Origin: Siphonodentalium dalli
Lineage: Eukaryota; Mollusca; Scaphopoda; Gadilida; Siphonodentaliidae
Length of the DNA: 64,000 bases
Reading direction: 5' to 3'
NCBI GenBank assembly: GCA_032622095.1
Contig: CP136066.1
Coordinates: forward strand, 97,177,319-97,241,318
Made by a program: the position numbers and the translations under genes. Shown one piece after another: positions 10,585-22,699 of this stretch. The notes under the pieces were generated by a model, which was not told where the DNA came from, ran no database searches, and saw nothing but the letters and a program-made list of their open reading frames with translations. Within the stretch, counting starts at the first letter, position 1; each line of letters starts with the position of its first letter.

Positions 10585-10835
10585 AGTGTGTCTGTCAGTT
10601 GCAGAATGTTGTCCCCTGAGGTTGAATTTGCTGACACTATCCTGCACTGTGGAAAGGGAGAAAGTAATTAAAACAATGTTAATTTGAGACTATAGATACT
10701 ACCCAGAAGATGAGGCCCAAGCAGAATGAGGTCCCAGAAATAAATTTAGTGATGCTAGCCCACTGTGTGGGTAGCGTCACTAAATTCACCCTCTGTGGAC
10801 CTCATTCTGCATATGACAGACACACTATTTCAAGA
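10585..10835. mobile_element. Family F foldback repeat
   Basis: gtgtctgtcagttgcagaatg at the left pairs with cattctgcatatgacagaca at the right; internal arms aatttagtgatgctagccca and tagcgtcactaaattcaccc also pair. Copies at 13205-13512 and 50085-50500. Confidence 0.6.
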
Positions 10836-10857
10836 CTCTTTTTTTTGTTGGAAATTT

Positions 10858-11005
10858 CATAAAAATTTTGTTTCCGGATGATAACTTTGGTAATTCTGAA
10901 CTGAATGGAATGAAATTTGGTATGTGATTTACTAGCCCATTATACAGGCCATGTTCGAATTTGGATTCAGCCCGCCAATTTTAACCAGAGTTATGGCCCT
11001 TTATT
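10858..11005 (+). repeat. Single family B/A-type core unit
   Basis: One unit with tttccggatgataacttt, atgttcgaatttggattc and agagttatggccctt, without terminal hairpins. Confidence 0.55.
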
Positions 11006-11197
11006 GGAATTACCATGGGAGTATTTTGTCAGGCCCTAGGCCCTTATCAGATAATAAGTTCAACAAATGGCCTATGGCCAGTTGTTGAACGTAATGTCTT
11101 AATATTTCCTGAGGAAAAACTACTCAATGAGTATTTAATGTAGAAATTTTATACTTTCAATGTGTATTTAATAAAGAAGGTTAATTAATACTTTCAG

Positions 11198-11322
11198 GTA
11201 GCTTGGATCTTCACCAGCTGTTGAACGAAGAAGTAGCAAGATTTCTAGGTGTAGAAGCTGCTATCACATATCCCATGGGGTTTGCAACAAACTCTATGGG
11301 TATGCCTTCAATAATTGGGAAG
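11198..11322 (+). CDS. SPTLC2: SPTLC2 exon D
   Basis: Acceptor atactttcag (AG 11196-11197), donor GTTCGT at 11323. The first two bases complete Gly from exon C; the exon ends in phase 0 with Lys. The peptide [20 protein letters not shown] then [20 protein letters not shown] matches family blocks [20 protein letters not shown] and [18 protein letters not shown]. The residues around MGFATN line the PLP-binding side of the large domain in related alpha-oxoamine synthases (established for the family, not shown here). Introns on both sides are large (4.8 and 12.9 kb) and filled with transposons. Confidence 0.95.
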
Positions 11323-11357
11323 GTTCGTATATATAGAGGGTAGATGTATATTGCATT

Positions 11358-11925
11358 AGGCTTAAATTAGAACAGTTATCATTTGTGATATGTTTTTTCT
11401 TTGAATTAATCTTACTGTTACCTATATAGAGATATTTATACCACAATCGGGCATTTTACTATAGTCTATATGTGAACATCGGTAGGATAAGGAACTACAG
11501 ACAGTTTGTTCTTTCGCGACCTTACCACCTCATCTAGTTGACAACAATTCACAGTTGATTAAAATTCCTACACCATGCACATGAACTGGAGCTAGTTAAA
11601 CGTACGTGAGGGCTCATACGGGAGTAAATGTATCGGCTCTCGTCACGTTTTAAGGCATTACAAATGTTTATAAATGATTGTGGTATAAACAAAATATATG
11701 GATAGTATGTCCGAAAAACAAATTTACATCACTCGTGAGATTGCCGGTTTAGCCCACGAGCCAAGGCTCATGGCTTGTAGACCGGCAATCTTACTCATGG
11801 TGTAAATTTGTTTTTTAGACATAACAGATTTATCGTTTGCGATATGTTTCTTCTTTGAATTAATCAAACCTTTATAGAGATATGTTGCTGTAGGCTTAAA
11901 TTAGACTAGAATTTAAATTACTTTT
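11358..11925. repeat. Palindrome flanked by a direct duplication
   Basis: gaaaaacaaatttacatcac (11713) ... attgccggttt pairs with accggcaatctta ... gtaaatttgttttttagac (to about 11820). The sequence around 11365-11445 (gatatgttttttctttgaat, tatagagatat, aggcttaaatta) recurs at 11838-11910. Confidence 0.55.
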
Positions 11926-12089
11926 GACAAAAAATTGCATTATTGATTAATGAGGCCTTCACAATGGGTCTTTGGCAATTACGGATATCACATGTATGCT
12001 CACCGACTGCTACTATGGTAATCCATGCGAAAATACTGACATGATTGGGTGAATTGAACATTGTAATTTTCTCAGTCTTAGACATACTA

Positions 12090-12566
12090 CAGTAATGCCC
12101 TAAATAATCGACTCCTTAACCACAGCAGAATCATGGGTAATTTTTCAGGATTTAGTCAGAAATATGGCTTGTTGCCATTCATTGGAAAGCTCTTAGTGTT
12201 CTTTCATTGCCTGTTATACAACAATTACATAGCGCAGATGTGGATACGATTGGGTGAATTGAACGTAGTAGTTTTCTCAGTCTCCGACATACTACAGCAA
12301 TGCCCTAAATAATCGACTCCTTAACCACAGCAGAATTATGGGTAAATTTTCAGGATTTAGTCGTAAATATGGCTTGTTGCCATTCAACGGAAAGCTCTCA
12401 CTTAGCTGTGGTTAAGGAGTTGACTATTTAGGGCATTACTGTAGTATGTCTGAGACTGAGAAAATTACTCAGTGAGAGCTTTCCGTTGAATGGCAACAAG
12501 CCATATTTCCGACTAAAACCCATAATTCTGCTGTGGTTAAGAAGTCAATTATTTATGGCATTACTT
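12090..12566. mobile_element. Cluster of three rearranged palindromic TA-MITE (family P) copies
   Basis: Left arm only at 12090-12195; a second copy at 12295-12441 with a shortened right arm; and an inverted arm at about 12470-12566. The 45-bp host flank (gattgggtgaattgaac...gacatactacag) is present before the first and second copies, and its inverse ctgtagtatgtctgagactg follows the second, so the flank was duplicated along with the MITE. Confidence 0.7.
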
Positions 12567-12569
12567 TAT

Positions 12570-13204
12570 TTGCCATATCAAACTACACCGATGACCTGAA
12601 TAGAGTTATATTTTAGATAGTCTAATCTTCATCTCTTCTACAGGCCATTTCTATCTGTCCCCAGAAAAAAATTAATTTGGTAGGGATGTTTGTCATCATG
12701 ACTGAGGGGCAAATGACATTGTTCACAGTAACTGTTATGCTAGAGTTATCTTTCATTTATCTGGAAATTTAGATTTTTAGCTCAACTTTATTTTGTAAAC
12801 TCTTAAGTTCATGGCCTACAGAGTAATCAGTTTTGTACTTTTATGCAATAAATGTGTGAGTTGACCCACGGTTATAGAGATTTTAAACATATTCGCTATG
12901 ATGAGCTTATTCAAGCTCAATTATTTCCAAGAAGTAACAAAATGTAATAATACATATATTTTCGTCATATGAAATGACTGCTATTGGTGTAAGCTGATTG
13001 TTGTTTGTTAGTAACAGGAGTGACATATTTTACTACTTTGCTTGATTAAGTCATGTTGCCATGGCAATACTGGTAGTAATAAAATTCCAGCATGCCGAAG
13101 CAAACCCTAATTCATGGTAAGTCATCAGGTTCGACCTGGAAATGTTTTTTTCTGTGAATTTGAACTTTGAATTTCGCGTTATGCAATCTTCCAAATTGTA
13201 CAGT
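12570..13204. other. Intron 4 stretch without recognised features
   Basis: No exon-like conservation, tandem repeat or paired TIR seen. Confidence 0.45.
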
Positions 13205-13512
13205 TTTCAAATATGGGAGACCTACGATCAGATTGAAGTTCCTGAGTTGAGGTTGATGATGTTCACCCATTAGTAACCTCGATTATGCATTTTATCTTCT
13301 GCAAAATAGGGGATATAGAAACTGAACAGAAGGGAAAAAGTAACTAAAAACAATGTTAATTTGAGACTAGAGATACTACACAGCAGATGAGACCCAAGCA
13401 GAATGAGGTCCCCCTGATGGTGAATATGGTGATGGTAGCCTGCTGTGCGGGACATCATCACTAAATTCACCCTCTGTGGACCTCATTCTGCATATGACAG
13501 ACACACTATTTG
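13205..13512. mobile_element. Family F foldback repeat
   Basis: Shares tatgcattttatcttctgca, aacaatgttaatttgagact, and gcagaatgaggtcc with the copies at 10585 and (inverted) 50085-50370. Arms around ggtccccctgatggtgaata and attcaccctctgtggacctc pair. Confidence 0.6.
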
Positions 13513-13726
13513 CAGGCTTGATTCTATGATCTATGGCTTTATGTGTTAAATATACCGATTTAACACCCCCAAATTACTATTTCTTCGGCTTTGTGGGATG
13601 AAAAATATTTTATTTCAATTGAGAAACCCACCTTTCAAACATCTTTAGCTTATTAGATTTCAATTTTTGAAATCTCTTTATTTTCTACACCTCGATTTCC
13701 TTATACGGTGATGCCTGGTTCGATGA

Positions 13727-13862
13727 ATGGCAACAAGCCGTATTTCCGACTAAATCCGAGAGCTTTCCAATGAATGGCAACAAGCCATATTTCCGACTAA
13801 ATCCTGAAAAGTTACCCATAATTCTGCTGTGGTTATGGAGTCCATTACTTAGGGCATTACTG
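13727..13862 (-). mobile_element. Palindromic TA-MITE (family P), partial
   Basis: Right arm ending GGGCATTACTG before TA, with a second short copy of the centre (gaatggcaacaagcc twice in the same orientation, 13727 and 13772). Confidence 0.65.
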
Positions 13863-14154
13863 TATGTATCTGCATGCCACCTATCATGAGATGCTGTCAA
13901 CTTTGTTTCTGGCGATAAATTTCATCATCTTTTATTCTGAGAATCATTTCTACTGAAATGCTTTATTCTCTGATCAAAAATAACAATGATATTGAGACAT
14001 GGAAAGTATATACACAGAAGATGGAGAGGAGGAACATAATGCATTATATACACAATATATAATGATCTCCCGATTGACACGGCGCCTGTTCATCATCATT
14101 TTTATTGTCATCATTATCGTCAACTTAATTATGACATCAGAATCATCTTAATCA

Positions 14155-14185
14155 TAATAATCATCATCATCGTCGTCGTCATCAT
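14155..14185. repeat. ATC/GTC trinucleotide microsatellite
   Basis: Runs of atcatcatc then gtcgtcgtc then atcatcat. Confidence 0.6.
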
Positions 14186-14727
14186 CATAATCTTTATATC
14201 TAACAGTAACACAATCTTAATACAACAACAACATCAAAAAGTACAACAACACTGATCACTGCTAAGCGCGACCTTCCAACTCTCGCCATGATGACCACAC
14301 ATGTCCGAATATATATATTTCTGGTGGAATTTTTGCTAGGCTGAAAACAATTTGAGGTGTAGAAAATAAATAGTTTTCAAAAATCAAAATCTATTAGCTC
14401 TGAGTTCTGAAGGTGGGTTCCTTATCTCAAATCAAAAATTTCTCATCCCCCGAAGCAGAATAAATAGTAATTTGAAGGTGTTAAATCAGACAGGGTATCT
14501 TTAATACATTTATTCAATTCTCCAAGAATGCGCCAAATAAAGAAATCTAATTTTATAATTGATTGATGAGTAGTTACTTGATTTTCATTGAATTGCTTTT
14601 TGGAATGTTCAGCTAGCTAGTATAAATAGAGATTATTGTTGATGGCCACCTGGAAATGAATTTGCCTACATAATCACCACTTTTATACTGGTACCAATAT
14701 AACTGTGCAAAACAAATTGAACTGTTC

Positions 14728-15235
14728 CACCCCTGGTCAAATGGTCCTGCTAATATGCTATGATGCTGGTGGTCCTGCTGAATTGCTATGATGCGGGTAG
14801 GGGAAACTGATGCCGCTACGAAAAAGTACCGTTATTTTTTCTAAAGTTGTTTTTTTCGCGGCGTTTGGCTGATCAAAGTGATTTGAGAAAACACCAGAGT
14901 GGGTATGAAACATTCAAGAACATATATATTTTTGAAAAATATAATAATACCTACGCTGGTTTTTCTAAGACGACGTGAATATCCATCTTGATTACAGTCG
15001 ATTTTCAATAACTAATATGACCAGTATTAAAAATATATCGCAATAAATATGTTTTTGAATGATTGATACGCATAATGGCTTTTCCTGGATATGTTAAAAT
15101 TAATGGAACACCATGAGAAACACAAATTAAAAAAATATAATGGTACTTTTTGTTAACAGCATCAGTTTGGCTTTTCCTTAACAGCAGGACCCAACTGCAT
15201 CATAGCACATTAGCAGGACCACTTGACCAGGGGTG
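14728..15235. mobile_element. 508-bp TIR element with ~39-bp inverted ends
   Basis: CACCCCTGGTCAAATGGTCC continues as an inverted match to GGACCACTTGACCAGGGGTG at the right end (about 39 bp each, extending to catcatagca/tgctatgatg). Flanked by the 5-bp direct repeat TGTTC (14723-14727, 15236-15240). Non-coding interior. Confidence 0.75.
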
Positions 15236-15417
15236 TGTTCTTCTCTACATGTTTGTTGTTCGCACATGATACATTATTACATACTTTTTCAACTGCAATT
15301 TGTTAAATATCAGCCCAATATGGTCAGTTATGTTTGTTAGAGGGTTTGAATCATCCCATCTATAATAAAGTCCATTGCATTAAATTCATACCAAAACCTG
15401 GAATAATATCGATTATA

Positions 15418-16013
15418 CCGTACTGACCCGGCTCAAGGCCCATGCCCGTGTTTAAGCCCACCCATATCTTTTGACCAAATTCCATGCACAGGGGTATATT
15501 CGTGTTTAAGCCCACCCCATATTTTGTTAAATTTCAGCGGTGGTAAGTAATTATTTGCTAATGATACTTCCCAAATAAATAATTCCAATATATAACGGGA
15601 AGAATATTCACAAACGATCGGTGACGGCGAGAATGCCACGAAAAATGGAAAGTTATACTGGATTTACCCAACTGTCTGAAATGGCAGAAAAATCCGATGA
15701 CCCATGATGCTTACAAACTGTCATTTATGGGAATTTTGGGCAATAAAACAAGACAACAAGTAATATTTTAATATACACATAAAAATGAAACAAATACTTT
15801 CTCAAAGTAACTTATACTTAACTTTATTTAATCTGGAAGACGTGTATATTTCACCGAAACTCTGCTGGATCGACTTTATTTTTTCTTCAGTTTTACTGTC
15901 CCGATTTCTTGGGATTTTTGGTTTGCAAAGGGTCATATTCGGGTTTAAGCCCACTTGGATTTTTGAGCTCAAATAAAACAAAGGCCCCCTGGGCCTAAAC
16001 GCGGGTCAGTACG
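15418..16013. mobile_element. TA-flanked MITE with CCGTACTGACCCG termini
   Basis: Perfect inverted ends CCGTACTGACCCG / CGGGTCAGTACGG with TA on both sides (15416-15417, 16014-16015). Subterminal motif tttaagcccac occurs three times in the same orientation (about 15451, 15513 and 15943). 596 bp, no transposase; Tc1/mariner-type by its TA target. Confidence 0.75.
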
Positions 16014-16015
16014 GT

Positions 16016-17340
16016 AACAGTTGAATGTTTACATACATATCTTAAGTATAGTGTTCCCCTTTTGTATATAGATTTTGATCACAAAAATAACTCCTTGTTC
16101 AGTATTTAACTTTTTTGCATATATGGTATGTGCCACATCAGCTGTGAACACGGTAACAAAGGCAAAGTCAGTGCTGGAATTGTAGAGATAAGTCACTAAT
16201 GGTTTGCACTGCCATTTAAGATAATTAACATTTCGTATGAAAATATATTTATTTGGCAAAACTTTTGTCATGTGCCTTATAATTTCCCAAATTAATTTGA
16301 AATTATTGGTTGCACAATACCAATCGTTTCAGGAAAGTATCACAGAACAGGTTTTTGTGACATGGGGGAAATTAGTTCAGCATAAACTTGAAAATGTGGT
16401 TTGTTCATACATTTATATTTAATAGTCACCCAAAGACATATTATGGGACTTGTTTGGGTGCATGAAACTTAGTTAGTATTCAGGTGCTATGCCAACAGGA
16501 TGAATATAGTATTCTACTATCATCGCCGAAAATCTCAAGCAAATCGACCATAACGCTCCATAGAAACATCGTCCGAACTACGGTCAATTTTAAATATTTA
16601 CTTCTCTATTCATGACGCAACTATCGGCGATAAACTAGTTAACGAAAATTATTTCACCATTTCACCAAAATAACTACATTGAGCAAGATTATTCTCCATT
16701 TCTATTTAATCACCCTAATTGAGTGTTTCACATTCTTTAATGAAGTAGAATATATTTGTAGCAATAACAGTAATACAGGTTAGTTTCTGTCCAAGCCCTG
16801 TCAACAGTATCCGGAATCGCACTTTTATGCATGTGGTGGATTTGAAGATTTGTGATAGAGAAGTAGTACTCACGCTATGCAGAATTTAGATATTCTGAAG
16901 TGCAAATACTGTAACTTCTAATTCGAAAAGAATATCTGATCTGAAGATGTCTCTATTTTTGTCCTTATTTCCACACAAAAGCCAGGTTTAGCCATATGTA
17001 CGTGTAACTTGTAACAGGTGTTGACATTGCCAAAAAAATTCACCTGATCACTTTGCTTACACATACACTGTCATTCCGTTTAGAAGTTTTGTGCCCAACT
17101 TGTAGCATATGGATCTTGTAGTAAAGAGGAATAATGCAATCCTCTAATAACCGAGTGAGCGACCAATGCTATGCAGGCAGTGGGAGAATGGGATTTGCCT
17201 GCATGGAGATATCTTATTTTTATTGAACCCAACTAAACATATCAATAGCCGCAGTGTTGATAGCAGTGTCCTCAGCACCTCATTATTGTTTACTTGTTTT
17301 CCTGCATGTTGGGCCAATATCTATATACCGCGTAGGTTTT
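16016..17340. other. Intron 4 stretch without recognised features
   Basis: AT-rich sequence with only short chance frames; nothing recognised. Confidence 0.45.
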
Positions 17341-19123
17341 TATGTTTACCCATACCATAGTATGGTAAACATAATGTCGACGTCCGGATTGACCACTCGT
17401 CGTGCATCCGTCCGTCCGTCCATCCGTCCGTCCGTCCATCTGTCTGTCTGTCCGTAGACACTTTACACATGGTGCGATAACTCAAATATTTTCTATTCGA
17501 TCGGAACTAAATATTGATCCGATTTTTTGTTACGGAGTTATGGCCCTTTTTCGACTTCGAATTCACGCATGCTGTCATAACTCAAACAATTTTTATCTGA
17601 TCGGAACCAAATTTGGTATGCGAATTTCAGAGCCCAAAATACAGATCGAGTTCGAATATGGGTTTGATCCGATTTATTTTAAAGGAGTTATGACCCTTTT
17701 TTCGAAAATTAAAAAAAATCAAAAAATAAAATCCGATGCTATAACCGAAGTATTTTTATGTTTACTCATACATTAGTATGGTAAACATAGTGTCATTGTC
17801 CGGATTGACCACTCGTCGTTCGTCCGTCTGTCTTTCCGTCTGTCCGTAGACACTTTACGAGTAATGCGATAACTCAAACATTTTCTATCTGATCGGAACC
17901 AAATTTTGTATATGGGTTTCTCAGCCCAAAATACAGATCGAGTTCGAATTTGGGTTTGATCCGAGTTTTTGTTACAGAGTTATGGCCATTTTTCGACTTA
18001 GAATTCACGCATTCTGCCATAACTCAAACATTTTTTATCTGATTGGAACCAAATTTGGTATGTGAGTTTCACTTCTATCAATTTTGTTATTGACTGATTA
18101 ATTGATTTTTGAAAAATATATTAACCCTTCAGACACGTGCTTTCAATTTGAAATTAAAATAACAGCTGATAGCCAATATGATTTATCTATGCAATGGGAA
18201 ACAGGCAGATAAATATACATGACTAAGTGATGACTTGTTTTGAAAATCAATATGGTAGATATTAGTATTTCCGGAACCTTATTTTCCCATAAATTTTTTC
18301 ATATTTTCATGGTTGATTGAATTTTAGGGGCTACAGAGCACTTAGAAGATTAACATTGAAGGTTGTGGCTTTTAGTGTCCAAGCTACTTGTAAAACATTG
18401 TGATGTGTGAAACCATTTAATTGAGGGCTAACTTACTTTCTTTTATACAAAAGGATTTAGGGGCCAGCATCCTCATCATATTATGTCTGTATAACATTAT
18501 ATAGATAATACTTTTGAATTGTATAAACTACACATATTTTTGAAAACCATACACCCCTGTTATGAAACACTTAATCTTAACTAATACACAGGTCAGATCT
18601 GATCTTATATCTGTCCATGTTTGATAAACAAATAACTGGGGAGAATGGGGGAAGGGGGGCAGGTAATTAAAGTGCCATTTAAATATGAGATGGAATCCCC
18701 TACATGTATGTCGTTCTAAGCAGTCTGGCTTGTCAACAAATTATAATTTTTCTTTAGAGGTTAATAAATTTTGAATACATGTATCTGGCATGTCAAAAGT
18801 GGCAAAGATAGGGATTTATCACTTTTGCTTCCAATGAGTTAACTTAAACTCCTAAACATGTCCTCTGAAATCACTAAACCATTGGATCTCACAGTGAGAG
18901 GTCCTTGGGTGAATAGGGACAGTTATGAGATTTAAAACTACTCCTCCCCACCCCAAATACTTTAACCCTTTCTTAAGACAAATTATTTGAGCTTTTGATT
19001 TCAAGTTGGGTACTGATATATGGATTAATTTCTGTGATCATATCTTTGACAAATTATCAGTTATGGCTAGTCGCTATCGTCAAGGTATGGGTTAAACATC
19101 TGCCGATCGTGATCGGCCTCTCG
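17341..19123 (+). mobile_element. Tandem-core element, family A, with a doubled 5' end
   Basis: 5' end is the hairpin tatgtttacccataccatag/tatggtaaacata, followed by gtccgtccg simple repeat and ~130-bp units (gataactcaaa...gaaccaaatttggtatg...gagttatgg). A second complete 5' end starts at about 17755. The element continues through a non-repeated region (18070-18960) and ends with the hairpin gccgatcgtgatcggc and CTCTCG|TT. The 18.1-19.12 kb part matches 40.38-41.43 kb almost base for base apart from small gaps. Confidence 0.7.
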
Positions 19124-19246
19124 TTTTAAAAAGTTGTTAAATTGAAATCTTTGATAAATTAAAAAAAAAAAAGAATGAAAAAAATTCAAATTTAAAATGA
19201 AGAAAACAAATTCAGAATTTGTTTTTCATTTAACCTTTTATTTTTT

Positions 19247-19990
19247 TAGCTCACCTGAGATGAAGTCTCTGGCGGAGCTATAGTCATCACTCCTTGTACG
19301 TCCATCTGTCCATCTGTCAACAATTCTTTAAACTTCTTCTCCTCTGGAACCATAAGACCGAATGGGTTCATATTTGGTGTGGATGTTCCCTAGGTGACTC
19401 ATATTCAAATGAGGTCACTGGGTCAAATATTGCAAAGCCAGGGCCATAACTCTTTCCCTCCATAGTAATTCTTTTAAACATCTTCTCAAATACCATCTTG
19501 CCAAATGGGTTCATATTTGGTATGAAGGATCCTTGGATGACTGGGGTTCAGATTTGTTCAAATGAGGTCACTGGATCAAAGTTGCGAAGCCAGGGCCATA
19601 ACTCTTTCCCTCCATAGTAATTCTTTTAAACCTCTTCTCAAATACCACCAGGCCAAATGGGTTTATATTTGGTATGAAAGATCCTTGGGTGACTGGGGTT
19701 CAGATTTGTTCAAATGAGGTCACTGGGTCAAATGTGGGCTCTTTACTCAAGTTCACTGCTTCTGCCACCCTGGTTTCAAAAATAATATTTACTAAAATTC
19801 TTGAGAGCATCATTAATAAGAAGCATTTACGTTGGCTCTAATTGTATGTGGGGTATGCCTACACATGTCAAGTTGGGTACTGATATATGGATTAATTCCT
19901 GTGATCATATCTTTGACAAATTATCAGTTATGGCTAGTCGCTATCGCCAATGTATGGGTTAATCATCTGCCGATCGTGATCGGCCTCTTG
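19247..19990 (+). mobile_element. Tandem-core element: family C body with a family A 3' end
   Basis: 5' end TAGCTCACCTGAGATGAAGT with hairpins (AGCTC...GAGCT), then gtccatctgtcc, then ~160-bp units (ccagggccataactctttcc, aaatgaggtcactgg). From 19747 it matches 49855-49990. At tcaagt (about 19868) it switches to the family A 3' end and terminates gccgatcgtgatcggc CTCTTG|TT. The copy at 49370 does not switch at this point. Confidence 0.65.
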
Positions 19991-20239
19991 TTTGTCTGAT
20001 TGTGTTCATATTTGATATTTTGGTTTATGATGACACACCCCTCATCTGTATAGTTTTTGGTATTGATTGCTTGATCGGTTTAGAAAATAATTAACCCTTT
20101 ACACACATGCTATCCAATGCAATAAGTTGAACATATTTCTTCTGATCTGCCTCATATTTCTTACCTAGGTTTTTCTTAGCACGTTCTTCATCTGTATGGT
20201 TTTTGGTATTGTTTAATTAACCATTTCACTCTTATGTTT

Positions 20240-20390
20240 ACTTAGAATTCACCCAAGCTGCTATGACTCAAAACATTTTTCATCTGATCAACACCAAATT
20301 TGGTATATGAATTTATCACCCCTAAATACAGATCAAGTTCGAATATGGGTTTGATCCGATATATTTTAACAGAGTTATGACCCTTTATAA
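20240..20390 (+). repeat. Family A-type core unit
   Basis: One unit (gactcaaaacatttttcatc, gaccaaatttggtatatgaa-like, gagttatgacc). Confidence 0.5.
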
Positions 20391-22699
20391 TTCAAGTAAT
20401 TACTGCTGGGAATTTGAAGAGACGATATCTCACAGACCATGTGTGTTATTGAAATGAGTTAATTATCACTATGGACATTAGATATGGCATGCTATAAAGC
20501 CTGATAGTGGTACCACTGGCTGCAAATTTGTTTATAATAATGTCAAATTGATTGATGGCTACCTGGTGGAGTTCTGTTTTCTGTGCAATATTAAGTTAAC
20601 CCCTTTGTTGAAACAGGTTCATTACATTAGTTAATGTACAAACTATAGGACACCTATTCTAAAATATTAAATTGGAACAGTCCATTGTTACTTTGTAGGG
20701 ATGTTTTACAGACATTGTTATTTAGACACTGTTGTCTTATCTTAGACAAAAATTAATCCACACATTCCTTAGTTCCATGATATGATGTCATTGAAAATGA
20801 TTAACCCTCTCCACACATCATATGGTTTTGATGCTTTTCATTTGATCATTTTCCTATATTATGTCAGGTTGATGGTGATCCACTTTTGATTTGCATGGAT
20901 TTGGGATTAAAATTAAACCATTCCATCAGGGTTTCCGCTAGGGGGGAATTAATGAGTCCGTATTGAGGGAAACAAATAACGCGACGGGACGACCATGGTT
21001 CGTTATGTCGGGCGAAAAATTTGTTATTTGACACTGAAAAGAAGCCATTTCCTTGCACCTGAGTGTCCCACAAACAATCCAAAGCTACGTATATTATGCA
21101 AGTCGATCATTTCCGTGGGTGCATTAATTCTGTTGATGGTATCCAAATAGTTAGTCATTTAATTACGTACGTAACACTGCCGTCTGGTTGAAGACTGACT
21201 ATATAAATGAACGAGCTACGAGTTTAATACAGTGTTTACAAATTATAGCGTACAATAAGATTCCAACAGGTACAATGAATCTAAACACTAAAAAGCATCT
21301 ACGTATTGACCAATAATACCTAGCAAGGAGAATTGAATAAAGTATTTCTTAGAATTTAAAGTAGCGTCAGTGAAAATGAAACTGACAGGATTATATATTC
21401 TATCAATCGTAAAACTATTTGTGCGCGGTGACGTCATACTGCAGGGTTTGTCTGCAGGATATATTTATAGCGGCGAAATACGAATGGTAGCGAAATCTTT
21501 CACCCGGAACGCATAGCTTGTTCATTAGTCTATTAGTCCAACAACTGATGACCGCAGCTATATAAAACGGAGTTTTAGCCAACATGTTATAAAACATAAT
21601 TGAGTTTTTGGCGGGAAATATGAACATGTGCGTCGTTGATTATTGTGCTTGGGGACCCAGGCGGAACAACGAAACTATTATTGACCGCACTTTGACTTTA
21701 TCTCCATATTGGGTGGGGGATATTTGTTCGTGTTTATCCTCCATGCATGTAATATGGTTCAAATGAATGGTGTTCTCACTATGAATTCCCACTATAAAGA
21801 CTGATTTGGGAAATTGGGACAGGTTCCGTATTATTGTGAAATAAATCACTTTGGGATTTTTTTTAGGTATGCATGGCAATATACGCATAATAATCAACAC
21901 ACGTAGAGAATCACATGTATTTTTCAGGAACTTCACTTACCGGTACATCGAACTCAAAACAAATGATAATACAGCAATAAGAGATCATAAGATAAATGAT
22001 CAACATTGAGTAGTTTCATCCACGAAAATCCCGTGCATAAAAATATCCCCGACTCAGCAATTGGGTGTTCTTTGATCCAATTATGTAATCGTATGATAGC
22101 ACGGGGTCTTCGAGCGTGAGTAGTTTCATCGATGGAATCCCGTGCATTCTTTGGTGTTGCCGCGATATGTATTACGCTGTATCTAATGTCGCTATTTGAC
22201 ACTCTCTTTCTTATTGTTTTTTTTCGGGAGATGGATTGTGTCGATTTCATTTTGTCAATATTAATGAAAATAAGTTTTGAAATTCCCTCAATTGCATTTG
22301 GGTTCCAGGGTAATATTAATGGTGCTGGTATTCTTGAGACTGACTTATTGTATGGGTTTCTAAATTCAATGACATGCTTTTTATAGACTATTTTGTGTTT
22401 ATCAGTTCATTAGTTTGGGTAAGATTAACCCCATTCTATCCGATTTGATAACTCAAATATTTCCATTGATTATGTTTATACATGTAGTTCTTGGCATAGT
22501 TGACGGGAACACACCCCTAACCTGCATAGTGAGGGTCATTTGGTTTATTTGCTTAAAAATATTAACATCCTACACCAATCCTGTTGACACAAAGTGATAA
22601 CTAAATATTTTTCACACTTTCACTAGATTAAGTGTGAATTGTTGAAACTTTTGCACTCATGAAAAGGTTGGTGTAAGGATTTATAAAATTTATAAAAAT
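20391..22699. other. Intron 4 stretch, mostly unassigned
   Basis: Contains one isolated hAT-like terminus (cagggtttccgctagg at about 20928) with no partner found, and a short duplicated phrase gtagtttcatc.a.g.aatcccgtgcat at about 22008 and 22120. No gene recognised; the 60-100 codon frames have no family resemblance I can see. Confidence 0.4.

Larger units (their letters stand above)
13550..14500. mobile_element. TTAA-flanked foldback element (piggyBac-type MITE)
   Basis: Long inverted arms (about 13550-13694 and 14355-14500), e.g. aaattactatttcttcggct versus agcagaataaatagtaattt, with TTAA immediately outside both ends (13546-13549, 14501-14504). A family P MITE sits inside at 13727-13862. 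No transposase. A related element is at 35205-35635. Confidence 0.7.

Noticed and set aside
20928-20945. hAT-like terminus cagggtttccgctagg
   Set aside because: No inverse partner found within several kilobases; cannot define an element.
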